In this document: in pieces, positions 34,238 to 42,440 of the stretch
Numbering within the stretch: the stretch's first letter is position 1
How the letters are laid out: each line of letters starts with the position of its first letter
Source: DASYDU01 sp050248495
Lineage (GTDB): Bacteria; Planctomycetota; Planctomycetia; Pirellulales; Lacipirellulaceae
Length of the DNA stretch: 64,000 nucleotides
Assembly: GCA_050248495.1 (NCBI GenBank)
Contig: JBFWSG010000001.1
Coordinates: forward strand, 186,001-250,000
Direction of reading: 5' to 3'
Translations under genes and position numbers: made by a program
The notes under the pieces: generated by a model
Seen by the model: the letters and a program-made list of their open reading frames with translations, nothing else
What the model was told of the DNA's origin: nothing
Database searches by the model: none

Positions 34238-35220
34238 TCGCGGTAAGTGTCTGGACGTGCGGCAGCAATGAGTTCGGCCGCACCCTGGGCGAGGAGTGTT
34301 TGAGCGACGTGTTCGCCGAGGCGCTCAGCGTCTTCGGCGGGGGCGGCCTCGCTGGCGACAAGTCGCCGGGCGCCGTCGGCGCTGAGTACGGCAGCCACCA
34401 GCCGCAGGAAGCCGTTTTGATTTTGAGCGAGCGCGCCGATCGGGGCGAGACAGCCGCCGCGGAGGTGGGCCAGCAGCGAGCGCTCGGCGAGTACTGCGGC
34501 GTGGGTGTCCCTGTCGTCGATGGCCTGCAAAATGGCGATCGTGGCGGAATCGTCCGTGCGACACTCAATTCCGAGTGCCCCCTGCCCCACGGCCGGAAGC
34601 ATAACGTCGAGCGGCAGCACTTGCGTGATGAGACTTGCGAGGCCGAGGCGGTAGAGGCCGGCCGACGCCAAAACAATCGCGTCGAACTCACCGTCGTCCA
34701 ATTTGCGGAGCCTGGTATCGACGTTGCCGCGAATATTCTCGATCGCAAGGTCGGGACGAACATGCCGCAGCTGAGCCTGGCGGCGGAGGCTGCCGGTGCC
34801 GACGCGGGAGGAAGGGCGGAGCAGGGAGCAGGGGGCAGGGGGCAAGGAGGAGGGCAGTTGTGCTTCGCTCCGTGCTCCGTGCTCTGTGCGCCTGGCTACA
34901 ATCACGTCGGCCGGATTTTCGCGCGGCGGGACGGCCGCCAGGGTGAGGCCGTCGACGGGGTCAGTCGGCAGGTCTTTGAGGCTATGGACGGCAATGTCGG
35001 CTTTGCCAACGAGAACGGCGCGCTGGATTTCTTTGGTGAAGACGCCGGGGGCGCCGATGTCGGCGACGGGGCCCGCCTGCTGGACGTCGCCGCTGGTGGT
35101 GATCTCGATGATCTCGACGGTGTGGCCCGATTGCCGGAGGCGGGCGGCGACCCAATCGGCCTGCCAACGGGCAAGCTTGCTGGCGCGGGTGCCGAGTCGG
35201 AATGTTCGAGCGGCTGTCAT
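34234..35220 (-). CDS. hemC: Hydroxymethylbilane synthase (porphobilinogen deaminase)
   Basis: HemC polymerises four porphobilinogens into hydroxymethylbilane in tetrapyrrole synthesis. The 328-residue product has the N-terminal LGTRASKLARWQADWVA, the catalytic-loop HSLKDLPTD with Asp83, VGTGSLRRQAQL, AGLYRLGL and the cofactor-attachment motif LRGGCLAPIGA with Cys257 carrying dipyrromethane. Between residues about 112 and 138, where the family has a short variable loop, there is a Pro/Ser/Leu-rich stretch encoded by low-complexity DNA (see the repeat at 34807-34887). All catalytic residues remain, so the enzyme is probably active. Confidence 0.94.
   Translation of the reverse strand: MTAARTFRLGTRASKLARWQADWVAARLRQSGHTVEIIEITTSGDVQQAGPVADIGAPGVFTKEIQRAVLVGKADIAVHSLKDLPTDPVDGLTLAAVPPRENPADVIVARRTEHGARSEAQLPSSLPPAPCSLLRPSSRVGTGSLRRQAQLRHVRPDLAIENIRGNVDTRLRKLDDGEFDAIVLASAGLYRLGLASLITQVLPLDVMLPAVGQGALGIECRTDDSATIAILQAIDDRDTHAAVLAERSLLAHLRGGCLAPIGALAQNQNGFLRLVAAVLSADGARRLVASEAAPAEDAERLGEHVAQTLLAQGAAELIAAARPDTYRE
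34807..34887. repeat. Low-complexity GGGAGCAGGGGGCAGG-type repeat inside hemC
   Basis: The plus strand shows G-rich units (GGAGCAGGGAGCAGGGGGCA) followed by GCTCCGTGCTCCGTGCTC, unlike the surrounding coding DNA. Read in hemC it gives a polar, proline-rich loop in frame without a stop, about a dozen residues more than the usual loop. Confidence 0.65.
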
Positions 35221-35234
35221 GAAGTCGGTGGAGT

Positions 35235-36014
35235 TCAGTGGCTCAAAGTTCTGGCGGCAACCACGACGGTGACACGGGCGGCGCCGGCCTGTTTGAGCGT
35301 CCGGGCCGCGGCGCTCGCGGTCGAGCCGGTGGTGAGGATGTCGTCGACCAGCAGCACGCGGGCTCCCTCGAAATGATATCCCGCTCGCACCGCGAAGGCA
35401 TTTCGCACGTTCGCCCGCCGCCGTGAAGGAGGCACACTGAACTGCGGCTGCGTGTGGCGGGTGCGCCGCAGCAACTCCGTTGCCAGCGGCGTTCGCAAGT
35501 GGTCGGCGAGCCGCTCGGCCAGGATCACCGGAGCATTCGCGCCGCGCTGAAGCCGCCGCCGCCAGTGCATCGGAACCGGGACGACGACGTTGGCTTCGAA
35601 TTGCGCCAGCCGTCCCGCGTGCTCGCGCCACAGCAGCTCGGCCAGATTGAGGGTCAGCGATTTGCCGCCGTCGTCTTTCATCCTTAAGAGCCACTCGCGT
35701 AGCAGGCCCTCGTACTCGCCCAGGGCGAGGGTCTCGTCGAACCAGAGTTTGACGTCGCCACAGCGCGGACACGTTTGGCGTGGGGCGCCGCCGGGCACGG
35801 GCGCACCGCATTTTGTACACTTCGCGCCGCGCAAAATTTCTACTCGGCCCAGGCAGGCGTCGCAAAACGACGCCGGGCGGCTCGATTCCAACTCGGCGTG
35901 GCAACCCGCACAGGCGGGCGGAAACAACAGGTCGAGGGCCGCCGTGTGGCAAGGGCCCTGGAGGCGACTGCCCGCGGCAAACCAGCGCTGCAGATTGTTT
36001 TTGGCTGCTAGCAT
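35235..36014 (-). CDS. comF: ComF family phosphoribosyltransferase-like protein
   Basis: From the ATG at 36014 the product is 259 residues. The N-terminus carries a zinc ribbon built from CAGCHAELE, CDACLGRVE, CTKCGAPV and CPRCGDV. The C-terminal half is a type I phosphoribosyltransferase fold with the PRPP-binding motif VLLVDDILTTGSTASAA. ComF proteins act in DNA uptake and repair in transformable bacteria; their role elsewhere is unclear. It lies 14 bases upstream of hemC on the same strand and is divergent from the LptF/G-like gene. Confidence 0.9.
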   Translation of the reverse strand: MLAAKNNLQRWFAAGSRLQGPCHTAALDLLFPPACAGCHAELESSRPASFCDACLGRVEILRGAKCTKCGAPVPGGAPRQTCPRCGDVKLWFDETLALGEYEGLLREWLLRMKDDGGKSLTLNLAELLWREHAGRLAQFEANVVVPVPMHWRRRLQRGANAPVILAERLADHLRTPLATELLRRTRHTQPQFSVPPSRRRANVRNAFAVRAGYHFEGARVLLVDDILTTGSTASAAARTLKQAGAARVTVVVAARTLSH

Positions 36015-36093
36015 CGTGAGCTGATTGTAGCTGCCGCGGCAGCTGGCGTGGAGCAGTCTTTTCGGCGCGCCAGCATTTCGGTACGCTCCGCCC

Positions 36094-37230
36094 ATGCCCA
36101 CGATCATCGACCGGTACATGCTGCGCCAGTTCGTCCAGGTACTGGCGATCTGTTTTTTGAGCATGACGGGCCTGTATATCGTGATCGACGCGTTCAATCA
36201 CCTCGACCACTTCGTCGACTACGCGGACGCTCACGGCGGACTGCTCTCGACGATGGGGACGTTTTACGCCTATCGCTCGCTGGCGTTCTTCGACTGGATG
36301 AGCGGCATGTTGGCACTGGTTGCGGCGATGTTCACCGTGACCTGGATTCAACGACATCATGAGCTGACGGCCCTGATGGCGGCCGGCATCACGCGGCTGC
36401 GCGTGCTGCGGCCGGTGTTGATCGCCGCGATCTGCGTCAGCTTCGTAGCCGTTGCGAACCGCGAGCTGGTGATTCCCAACACGCGTCAACAGCTGGCAAC
36501 CGACTCGAAGAACCTGGGCGGCGAGCGGGAAGCGCCGATGAAGTCGCGATTCGACAGCCAGACCGACATCTTGCTGGCGGGCGAGACGATCGTGTTCGCC
36601 GAGAAGCTGATCAATCATCCAAACTTCGTGCTGCCGGTCGGACTCGATCAATATGGGCGGCAGCTCAGCGCCGCCGAAGCTCGTTACCTGCCGCCGCGCG
36701 ACGGGATGCCGGGCGGATATCTGCTGCGCGGAGTGACTACTCCGAAGATGCTGCTCGAAGAGCCTTCGCTCGCGCTCAGCGGCAAGCCGGTGATCATCAC
36801 GCCGAAGGATGCTGCCTGGCTGCAACCGAATGAAGTGTATGTGGTGAGCGGTGTGTCGTTCGAATTCTTGTCGGCCGGCTCGACGTGGCGGGACTACGCG
36901 TCGACGCGCGAATTGATCCACGAGCTTCGTAGCCCGAGCACCGACTTGGGGGCCGACGTGCGGTATGCGATCCACTCGCGGTTTCTGCAGCCGCTATTAG
37001 ACACGACGCTGCTGTTTCTGGGGCTGCCGCTGGTGGTCTCGCGCGGCAATCGCAACCCATATTTCGCGATTGGGCTCTGCGTGGGCGTGGTGGTGCTGTT
37101 CATGGTGGTCAAGCTGTGCTGCCAGTCGCTGTGCCTCACGGGCTGGCTCTCGCCTCCGCTGGCGGCCTGGCTGCCGCTGATGCTGTTCGCGCCGGCGGCG
37201 CTGTTTTTGAGCGATTCGCTGCAGCAGTAG
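36094..37230 (+). CDS. LptF/LptG family permease
   Basis: This 378-residue membrane protein matches the YjgP/YjgQ family, the inner-membrane half of the lipopolysaccharide-exporting Lpt ABC system. It opens with MPTIIDRYMLRQFVQVLAIC, has helices near residues 12-32, 55-80 and 98-120, a large periplasmic beta-rich domain, and three more helices at the C-terminus (TLLFLGLPLVVSRGNRNPYF, CVGVVVLFMVVKLC, WLPLMLFAPAALFL). Only one such gene is here; the partner and LptB lie outside. Its presence fits a Gram-negative envelope. Confidence 0.88.
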   Translation: MPTIIDRYMLRQFVQVLAICFLSMTGLYIVIDAFNHLDHFVDYADAHGGLLSTMGTFYAYRSLAFFDWMSGMLALVAAMFTVTWIQRHHELTALMAAGITRLRVLRPVLIAAICVSFVAVANRELVIPNTRQQLATDSKNLGGEREAPMKSRFDSQTDILLAGETIVFAEKLINHPNFVLPVGLDQYGRQLSAAEARYLPPRDGMPGGYLLRGVTTPKMLLEEPSLALSGKPVIITPKDAAWLQPNEVYVVSGVSFEFLSAGSTWRDYASTRELIHELRSPSTDLGADVRYAIHSRFLQPLLDTTLLFLGLPLVVSRGNRNPYFAIGLCVGVVVLFMVVKLCCQSLCLTGWLSPPLAAWLPLMLFAPAALFLSDSLQQ

Positions 37231-37247
37231 CGGGCGGGCGCTGTTGA

Positions 37248-37270
37248 TTAGTGACTGGTGACTAGCGACC
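37248..37270. repeat. Short TAGTGACTGGTGACTAG-type repeat
   Basis: GTGACTGGTGACTAGCGACC is a run of near-identical GTGACT units in the short gap between the Lpt-like gene and the cyclophilin gene. Confidence 0.35.
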
Positions 37271-37359
37271 GGATGGCAGCGGGTTGCGGCCGCGGGGCAC
37301 ACATGCGATGCTGTTTTGCAGCATTCTTCCCATGTCCCCAGCCTCGAGGCCTCGCCACC

Positions 37360-37794
37360 ATGAAAGTAGCCACCATCAAGACCAATCGCGGCGACATCCG
37401 CCTGGAGCTGTTTGACGACAAGGCGCCGAAGACAGTGGCCAATTTTGAGAAGCTCGCGGGCGATGGCTTCTACGACGGGCTGAAGTTTCATCGCGTGATC
37501 GACGACTTCATGATCCAGACCGGCTGTCCGAAGGGGACCGGTACGGGCGGCCCCGGCTACACGTTTGAAGACGAGTTTCACAAGGACCTCAAGCACAGCG
37601 GCCCCGGGATTCTCTCGATGGCCAATGCCGGTCCGAATACGAATGGCTCGCAGTTCTTCATCACGCACGTCGCCACGCCCTGGCTCGACGGCAAGCACTC
37701 AGTCTTTGGCCGGGTGCTCGATGACGGACAGAAAGTCGTCAATTCGATCAAGCAGGGCGACAAGATGGAAAAAGTGACGGTAGCGGTGGAGTAG
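37360..37794 (+). CDS. Peptidyl-prolyl cis-trans isomerase, cyclophilin type
   Basis: This 144-residue protein begins MKVATIKTNRGDIRLELFDD and carries the cyclophilin core: FHRVIDDFMIQTGCP with the catalytic Arg, GTGTGGPGYTFEDE, LSMANAGPNTNGSQFFIT, and LDGKHSVFGRV. It catalyses proline isomerisation during folding. It lacks a signal peptide from this start, so it is probably cytoplasmic. The ATG at 37360 matches cyclophilin starts; an upstream in-frame codon at 37258 would add an unrelated arginine/cysteine-rich leader. The next gene starts three bases after its stop. Confidence 0.95.
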   Translation: MKVATIKTNRGDIRLELFDDKAPKTVANFEKLAGDGFYDGLKFHRVIDDFMIQTGCPKGTGTGGPGYTFEDEFHKDLKHSGPGILSMANAGPNTNGSQFFITHVATPWLDGKHSVFGRVLDDGQKVVNSIKQGDKMEKVTVAVE

Positions 37795-37797
37795 TCA

Positions 37798-38514
37798 GTG
37801 AGCAGGTTGGCGGCATCCCTTGTGTTCGCGCTCGTCGCCGCTTGCGGTTTGGCAGAGGTGACCGCGCAAACCGCCGCGCCGGTCGCCCCATCTGCCCGAA
37901 CGGCCCCCAAAACCAACCCCGATCCTGCACGGTTCGACCGCGAGATCGCCGCGTTCGAGGCCTGGGATCGCCAGAATTCCGCGCCCGAAGACGCAGTGCT
38001 CTTCGTCGGCAGCTCTAGCATCCGGATGTGGCAGACGGCCGAGGCGTTTCCGGAGTTCTCGGTGATCAATCGCGGCTTCGGCGGCTCCCATGCGTCCGAC
38101 GTGGTCCACTTCACACCGCGAATCGTGCTCAAATACAAGCCGCGGTTGATCGTCTACTACGCCGGCGACAACGACATTGCGGACGGCAAGACGCCAGAAC
38201 AGGTGGCCGATGACTTCCGCAAATTTGTCGAGCTGGTGCAGGAGAAGTTGCCGAGCACCGAGATTATTTATCTTCCGATTAAGCCAAGCCTGGCCCGCTG
38301 GAAATTGTGGCCGAAAATGCAGGAGGCCAACACACTGGTAAAGCAGTTCATCGAGTCGAATGCGGGTTTGCAGTTCGTCGACACGGCCACGCCGATGCTG
38401 GGTAGCGACGGCCAGCCGCGCCCCGATATCTTTCTCAGCGACGGCCTGCACATGAACGAGCGCGGCTACCAGATCTGGAATGAGATTCTAGCCGAAAGGC
38501 TCGCAGCCCACTGA
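37798..38514 (+). CDS. Secreted SGNH/GDSL-type hydrolase
   Basis: This 238-residue product has a signal peptide (LAASLVFALVAACGLAEVTA) and the four SGNH blocks: VLFVGSSSIRMW with the catalytic Ser, NRGFGGSHASDVV with Gly, YYAGDNDIADG with Asn, and DGLHMNERGYQIW with Asp/His. Such enzymes deacylate or de-esterify carbohydrates or lipids outside the cytoplasm. The GTG start, three bases after the cyclophilin stop, suggests a two-gene operon, though a functional link is not evident. Confidence 0.88.
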   Translation: MSRLAASLVFALVAACGLAEVTAQTAAPVAPSARTAPKTNPDPARFDREIAAFEAWDRQNSAPEDAVLFVGSSSIRMWQTAEAFPEFSVINRGFGGSHASDVVHFTPRIVLKYKPRLIVYYAGDNDIADGKTPEQVADDFRKFVELVQEKLPSTEIIYLPIKPSLARWKLWPKMQEANTLVKQFIESNAGLQFVDTATPMLGSDGQPRPDIFLSDGLHMNERGYQIWNEILAERLAAH

Positions 38515-38645
38515 TGCCCGCTTGCCGCGGTCATCACGCTTTCGAGGCAAAATCCCGCGGGCCGACAGCTTCCCTGGCACGCTTCGCCGGCGCGTGCTAG
38601 CCTTGCGATGGTTTCACGTTACACCCACGAGTCGAAGAGTGCAGC

Positions 38646-39680
38646 ATGGGCGAAGGCAGGCTCCGCGATGAGCAAGTGTGGCTGGCCGTCGGGTCGCTGA
38701 TGATCCTGGCGACCGTGGCACTGGCGGCGGCGCTCGTCTACACGCGAGACGTGATGGTGCCGTTCGTGCTGGCGGTGTTTATCACCGCCGTCGTTTCGCC
38801 CATGTTTGATTTTCAAGTGACGCGGCTGCACCTGCCGCGGTGGGTCGCGGTGGTGACGACCATTGTGCTCGTCCAATTGCTGTTGCTGCTGTTGGGCGTA
38901 CTGTTGATCGCGGCGGTGCAAACGACGGTCCGCACCGCCGGCGATTACAGCGCGCAGGTCGGCCAGCTGACGGAGTGGGTCCTCAAACAACTGAACTCGA
39001 AGCACATCGAAATCGACGAGTCGCGGATTACGGCGGAGCTCGAATCGCGGCTTCCCGGCGTGGTCTCTCAAACCGCCGGTACGTTGATGTCGCTCCTGTC
39101 GCGGGGCTTCTTGATTTTGATCTTCGTGATCTTTCTGCTCGTGGGGCGAAATCCATTCCAACAGCGGAGCGGCATCTACGCCGAAATCGAATCTACGTTC
39201 CGCGGTTATCTGACGACCATGACCAGCATCTCGGCGGTGACGGCGCTACTCGTCGGCGTCGTGCTCTGGGCGCTGGGGCTGCAAATGGCGTGGCTGTTCG
39301 CGCTCTTGGTATTTCTCCTGAACTTCATCCCCAGCATCGGCTCGATCGTGGCCACGCTGTTGCCGATCCCGGTGGCGGTCGCGCAGTTTCACAATCTTTG
39401 GATGGTGCTGGCGGTGGTTGGCATTCCTGCGGCAATTCACATGGGGATCGGCAACATTATCACGCCGCGCGTGATGGGCCGAGGACTGGAACTGCATCCG
39501 GTGACGGTCCTCTTGGCGCTAGCGTTCTGGGGTCTGTTGTGGGGCATTGTCGGCATGGTGCTGGCAGTGCCGATGGTGGCCATGCTGCGGATCGTGCTCG
39601 CGCAATTCGACACGACGCGCGGGCTGGCGAATCTGCTGGCCGGGCATCTGCCGGGGAGTCCGGCGGCCGCAATCCAGTAA
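38646..39680 (+). CDS. AI-2E family transporter (PerM/TqsA-like)
   Basis: This 344-residue integral membrane protein has about eight hydrophobic segments. The order is typical of the AI-2 exporter family (PF01594): two N-terminal helices (VGSLMILATVALAAALV), a long cytoplasmic-looking loop (QLTEWVLKQLNSKHIEIDES), then SAVTALLVGVVLWALGLQMA, LLVFLLNFIPSIGSIVATLL and the motif NIITPRVMGRGLELHPVTVL near the end. Family members export small signals or act as ion-coupled permeases, so the substrate is not settled. Confidence 0.9.
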   Translation: MGEGRLRDEQVWLAVGSLMILATVALAAALVYTRDVMVPFVLAVFITAVVSPMFDFQVTRLHLPRWVAVVTTIVLVQLLLLLLGVLLIAAVQTTVRTAGDYSAQVGQLTEWVLKQLNSKHIEIDESRITAELESRLPGVVSQTAGTLMSLLSRGFLILIFVIFLLVGRNPFQQRSGIYAEIESTFRGYLTTMTSISAVTALLVGVVLWALGLQMAWLFALLVFLLNFIPSIGSIVATLLPIPVAVAQFHNLWMVLAVVGIPAAIHMGIGNIITPRVMGRGLELHPVTVLLALAFWGLLWGIVGMVLAVPMVAMLRIVLAQFDTTRGLANLLAGHLPGSPAAAIQ

Positions 39681-39739
39681 TTCTCCAAGGATCTCTGCGG
39701 AAACGCCGCCGCGAAGCAATTTGGGGCAGATATCCTGCA

Positions 39740-39767
39740 TTGACATATCGTTAGTTCACGATATATT
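39740..39767 (+). promoter_or_regulatory. Strong sigma-70 promoter of the arsR gene
   Basis: A perfect TTGACA (39740-39745) and TATATT (39762-39767, 5 of 6) are 16 bases apart. The ATG of arsR lies 18 bases further downstream. Confidence 0.8.
39745..39764. promoter_or_regulatory. ArsR-type operator between the -35 and -10 boxes
   Basis: The perfect inverted repeat ATATCGT-N6-ACGATAT occupies the spacer of the arsR promoter. Binding here would block polymerase directly, giving autoregulation. Confidence 0.78.
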
Positions 39768-39785
39768 GATATTAGAGGTCAAACG

Positions 39786-40148
39786 ATGACAGCCACCCGG
39801 AAACGGCCCAAGAAGCAAGTCGGCAGACTAGCCACAGTTGGCGTCTGCCCGCCGAGCACCATGGCAGCTTTGACCGAAGCGGCGGAGTGCCTCAAGGCGC
39901 TCGCGCATCCTGTGCGGCTGCGAATGGTGCAACTGTTGCTGGAGGGCCAATACACGGTCGGCGAATTGGCCGTGGATTGCGGCATTCCAGACAATGTGGC
40001 GTCGGAGAATCTGCGGTTGATGCAGCGGTGTGGTTTTCTCACCAGCGAACGGGCGGGACGTCGAGTCTACTACCGTGTGGCCGAGCCACATTTGAAGCAG
40101 CTCATCGCGTGCGTCGCGGGGCGATTTTTGCGGGGCAGTGTCAAGTGA
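39786..40148 (+). CDS. ArsR family winged-helix repressor
   Basis: This 120-residue DNA-binding protein has the ArsR fold: ECLKALAHPVRLRMVQLLLE, the helix-turn-helix YTVGELAVDCGIPDNVASENLR (two helices) and the wing GRRVYYRVAEPHL. Five cysteines are present, at residues 21, 35, 65, 82 and 109, of which 65 and 109 lie in the recognition region and the last helix. The dithiol pattern of SqrR/BigR persulfide sensors is not reproduced exactly, yet the downstream rhodanese and disulfide reductase genes make a thiol or sulfane-sulfur signal the best guess. Its own promoter carries a perfect operator. Confidence 0.9.
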   Translation: MTATRKRPKKQVGRLATVGVCPPSTMAALTEAAECLKALAHPVRLRMVQLLLEGQYTVGELAVDCGIPDNVASENLRLMQRCGFLTSERAGRRVYYRVAEPHLKQLIACVAGRFLRGSVK

Positions 40149-40169
40149 TCCCGTTTTCTCACGTACAAT

Positions 40170-40189
40170 ATATCGTCTTATTACGAAGT
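40170..40189. promoter_or_regulatory. Second ArsR-type operator before the rhodanese gene
   Basis: ATATCGT-N6-ACGAAGT repeats the spacing and left arm of the operator at 39745-39764, with a weaker right arm. It sits between arsR and the rhodanese ATG at 40214. Confidence 0.6.
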
Positions 40190-40213
40190 GACGAACCAAT
40201 GAGGCTTTGAATC

Positions 40214-40792
40214 ATGAGCTCCATTCAACCACGAGCACTCGACGAACTTTATCGAAACGATCGCAAGCTGAAGCTGATCGACGTCCGCACACCGGCGGAA
40301 TACCAGGCGGCCCATGTGCCCTTTGCGGAAAACTGGCCCCTCGAATCGCTGGACTGCGGTGCCGTTATCCAATCGTGCGGCGGACTCGTCGGCCATCCAC
40401 TGTATGTGATCTGCCAGAAAGGCGGCCGCGGGGCGAACGCCTGCGCAAAGTTGCTGGCCGCCGGACTCCGCGAGGCGATCAACGTTGAGGGGGGCACGTC
40501 CGCTTGGGAGCAGGCCGGCTTGCCGGTGGTTCGCGGCAAGCAGACAATTTCGCTCGAACGGCAAGTGCGGATCGCGGCAGGGCTGCTCGTGCTCACCGGG
40601 TCGGCACTCGGATATTTCGTCCACCCGTATTGGATCGGCCTGGCGGCATTCGTCGGCGCGGGGCTGACGTTCGCGGGCATCACGGACACGTGCGGCATGG
40701 GCATGCTGCTTGCGCGGATGCCTTGGAACCAGGCAGCCGTGACGTCTTCAACTAAGACACACGCAAATACGACCGCTTGCAGCAATGGATAG
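40214..40792 (+). CDS. Rhodanese domain protein with C-terminal membrane domain (YgaP-like)
   Basis: This 192-residue protein has an N-terminal rhodanese domain (about residues 8-105: LIDVRTPAEYQAAHVP, and YVICQKGGRGANACAKL with the sulfur-carrying Cys) and a C-terminal DUF2892-type pair of membrane helices (IAAGLLVLTGSALGYFV, LAAFVGAGLTFAGITDTCGM). E. coli YgaP has the same plan and moves sulfane sulfur at the membrane. It lies directly downstream of an ArsR-type operator and four bases before the flavoprotein gene, so the two are surely cotranscribed. Confidence 0.92.
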   Translation: MSSIQPRALDELYRNDRKLKLIDVRTPAEYQAAHVPFAENWPLESLDCGAVIQSCGGLVGHPLYVICQKGGRGANACAKLLAAGLREAINVEGGTSAWEQAGLPVVRGKQTISLERQVRIAAGLLVLTGSALGYFVHPYWIGLAAFVGAGLTFAGITDTCGMGMLLARMPWNQAAVTSSTKTHANTTACSNG

Positions 40793-40796
40793 TGCC

Positions 40797-42437
40797 ATGA
40801 AAATTGCAATCGTGGGTGGCGTGGCCGGGGGAGCTTCGGCGGCAGCGCGGGCTCGGCGGCTCTCGGAAGGGGCCGAAATCATCGTCTTCGAGCGCGGTCC
40901 GGAGCCGTCGTTCGCCAACTGCGGCCTCCCGTATTACATCGGCGGAGAAATCGCTGAACGAAAGAAGCTCCTGGTCGCGCCGAAGCAGCTGCTCGTCGAC
41001 CGCTTCCGACTCGATGTCCGCACGCTTCATTCCGTTGAGTCCATAGACCGCACGCAGAAGCGGATCACGGTAAAGAATCTCGCCGACGGGGCAACCTACG
41101 AGGAGTCTTACGACAAGCTAGTCCTTTCTCCCGGCGCGTCGCCATTGCGACCGCCGATTTCTGGCGTCGACCTGCCCGGCATCTACACGCTGCGCGATTT
41201 GCGCGACGCCGATCGGCTGCACGAGGTGGCCCTGCGCGCGCAACGTTCCGTCGTCGTGGGAGGCGGCTTCATCGGGCTGGAAATGGTTGAAAATCTGGTC
41301 CGCCGAGGCATCCACACGACGGTCGTCGAATTGGCCGATCAGGTGTTGCCGCCGTGGGACCATGAAATGATCTCACCGATCACCGAGCACCTGCGAGCCA
41401 ACAAGGTCGAACTGGTTCTTGGCGACTCGGCGGTAGAGTTTGTCGCCGGCGAGGGCGGACTCACCGTGCGTCTCAAGAGTGGGCGCGAATTGGCTGCGGA
41501 CCTGGTCGTGCTGAGCGTCGGCGTGCGGCCCGAGAATTCGCTGGCTGTCGCGGCCGGCCTCGACGTCGGACCGCGCGGCGGCATCCGCGTCAACGAGCAC
41601 ATGCAGACTGTCGATCCTGATATCTACGCAGTCGGCGACGCGGTGGAAGTGCACGACTTCGTAACAGGTGAACCGATCCAGATTCCGCTCGCGGGGCCGG
41701 CCAATCGTCAGGGGCGAATGGCGGCCGATCATATTTTTGGGCGGGATAGTTCGTATCGTGGAACGCAGGGCACGGCGATCGTAGGCGTCTTTGGCATGAC
41801 GGCCGCCATGACGGGGTTGAGCGAGAAGTCGCTCCAGCGGAGCGGACGCAAGTACGAGAAGGTCTATCTCCACCCGGCGCATCATGCCGGCTACTATCCC
41901 GGGGCGGAGCGGATGTCGCTCAAGCTGCTCTTCGATCCGGCGGATGGCCTGATACTGGGAGCCCAGGCAGTCGGCAAGGCAGGCGTCGACAAACGGATCG
42001 ACGTGTTGGCAACGGCCATTCAAGGACGCATGACGGTGTTCGACTTGGAGGAAGCGGAGCTGGCCTACGCGCCGCAATTTGGTTCGGCCAAAGACCCGAT
42101 CAACATGGCGGGTTTCATTGCCGCCGGTGTCGTGCGCGGCGATGTGCGGGTTGTTCACGTTCTGGATTTGGAGCAATTTGTCGCCGCGGGTGCGAAGCTG
42201 CTCGACGTCCGCACTCCGGCCGAATTCGAGCGCGGGCACATCCCGGCAGCAACCAATCTGCCGGTCGACACGTTGCGCGACCACTTGAGCGAGCTCGACC
42301 GCGGACAGCCGATCATCGCCTACTGCCAGGTGGGCCAGCGCGGCTACATCGCCACGCGGATCCTGTCGCAGGCCGGATTTAATGCCGCGAATCTCAGCGG
42401 CGGCTACACCACGTATTGCCAGGTTCAGTCGCGGTGA
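40797..42437 (+). CDS. CoA-disulfide / persulfide reductase with C-terminal rhodanese
   Basis: This 546-residue flavoprotein has an FAD-binding Rossmann motif at the N-terminus (IAIVGGVAGGASAAARARRL), the active-site cysteine in FANCGLPYYIGGE, a second Rossmann NAD(P)H site (VVGGGFIGLEMVENLV) and the conserved IYAVGDAVEV. The dimerisation domain includes TAAMTGLSEKSL. Residues about 460-546 form a rhodanese (LLDVRTPAEFERGHIP, YCQVGQRGYIATRIL) with the sulfur-bearing Cys. This fusion is typical of CoADR-Rhd enzymes, which reduce CoA disulfides, CoA persulfides or polysulfides using NAD(P)H. The ATG at 40797 places the Rossmann motif at residue 5. Confidence 0.93.
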   Translation: MKIAIVGGVAGGASAAARARRLSEGAEIIVFERGPEPSFANCGLPYYIGGEIAERKKLLVAPKQLLVDRFRLDVRTLHSVESIDRTQKRITVKNLADGATYEESYDKLVLSPGASPLRPPISGVDLPGIYTLRDLRDADRLHEVALRAQRSVVVGGGFIGLEMVENLVRRGIHTTVVELADQVLPPWDHEMISPITEHLRANKVELVLGDSAVEFVAGEGGLTVRLKSGRELAADLVVLSVGVRPENSLAVAAGLDVGPRGGIRVNEHMQTVDPDIYAVGDAVEVHDFVTGEPIQIPLAGPANRQGRMAADHIFGRDSSYRGTQGTAIVGVFGMTAAMTGLSEKSLQRSGRKYEKVYLHPAHHAGYYPGAERMSLKLLFDPADGLILGAQAVGKAGVDKRIDVLATAIQGRMTVFDLEEAELAYAPQFGSAKDPINMAGFIAAGVVRGDVRVVHVLDLEQFVAAGAKLLDVRTPAEFERGHIPAATNLPVDTLRDHLSELDRGQPIIAYCQVGQRGYIATRILSQAGFNAANLSGGYTTYCQVQSR

Positions 42438-42440
42438 GCA

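Noticed and set aside
35221..36975. Extension of the hemC frame upstream through comF and the Lpt-like gene
   Set aside because: The upstream part is antisense or out of frame to clear genes. HemC homology starts at the ATG at 35220.
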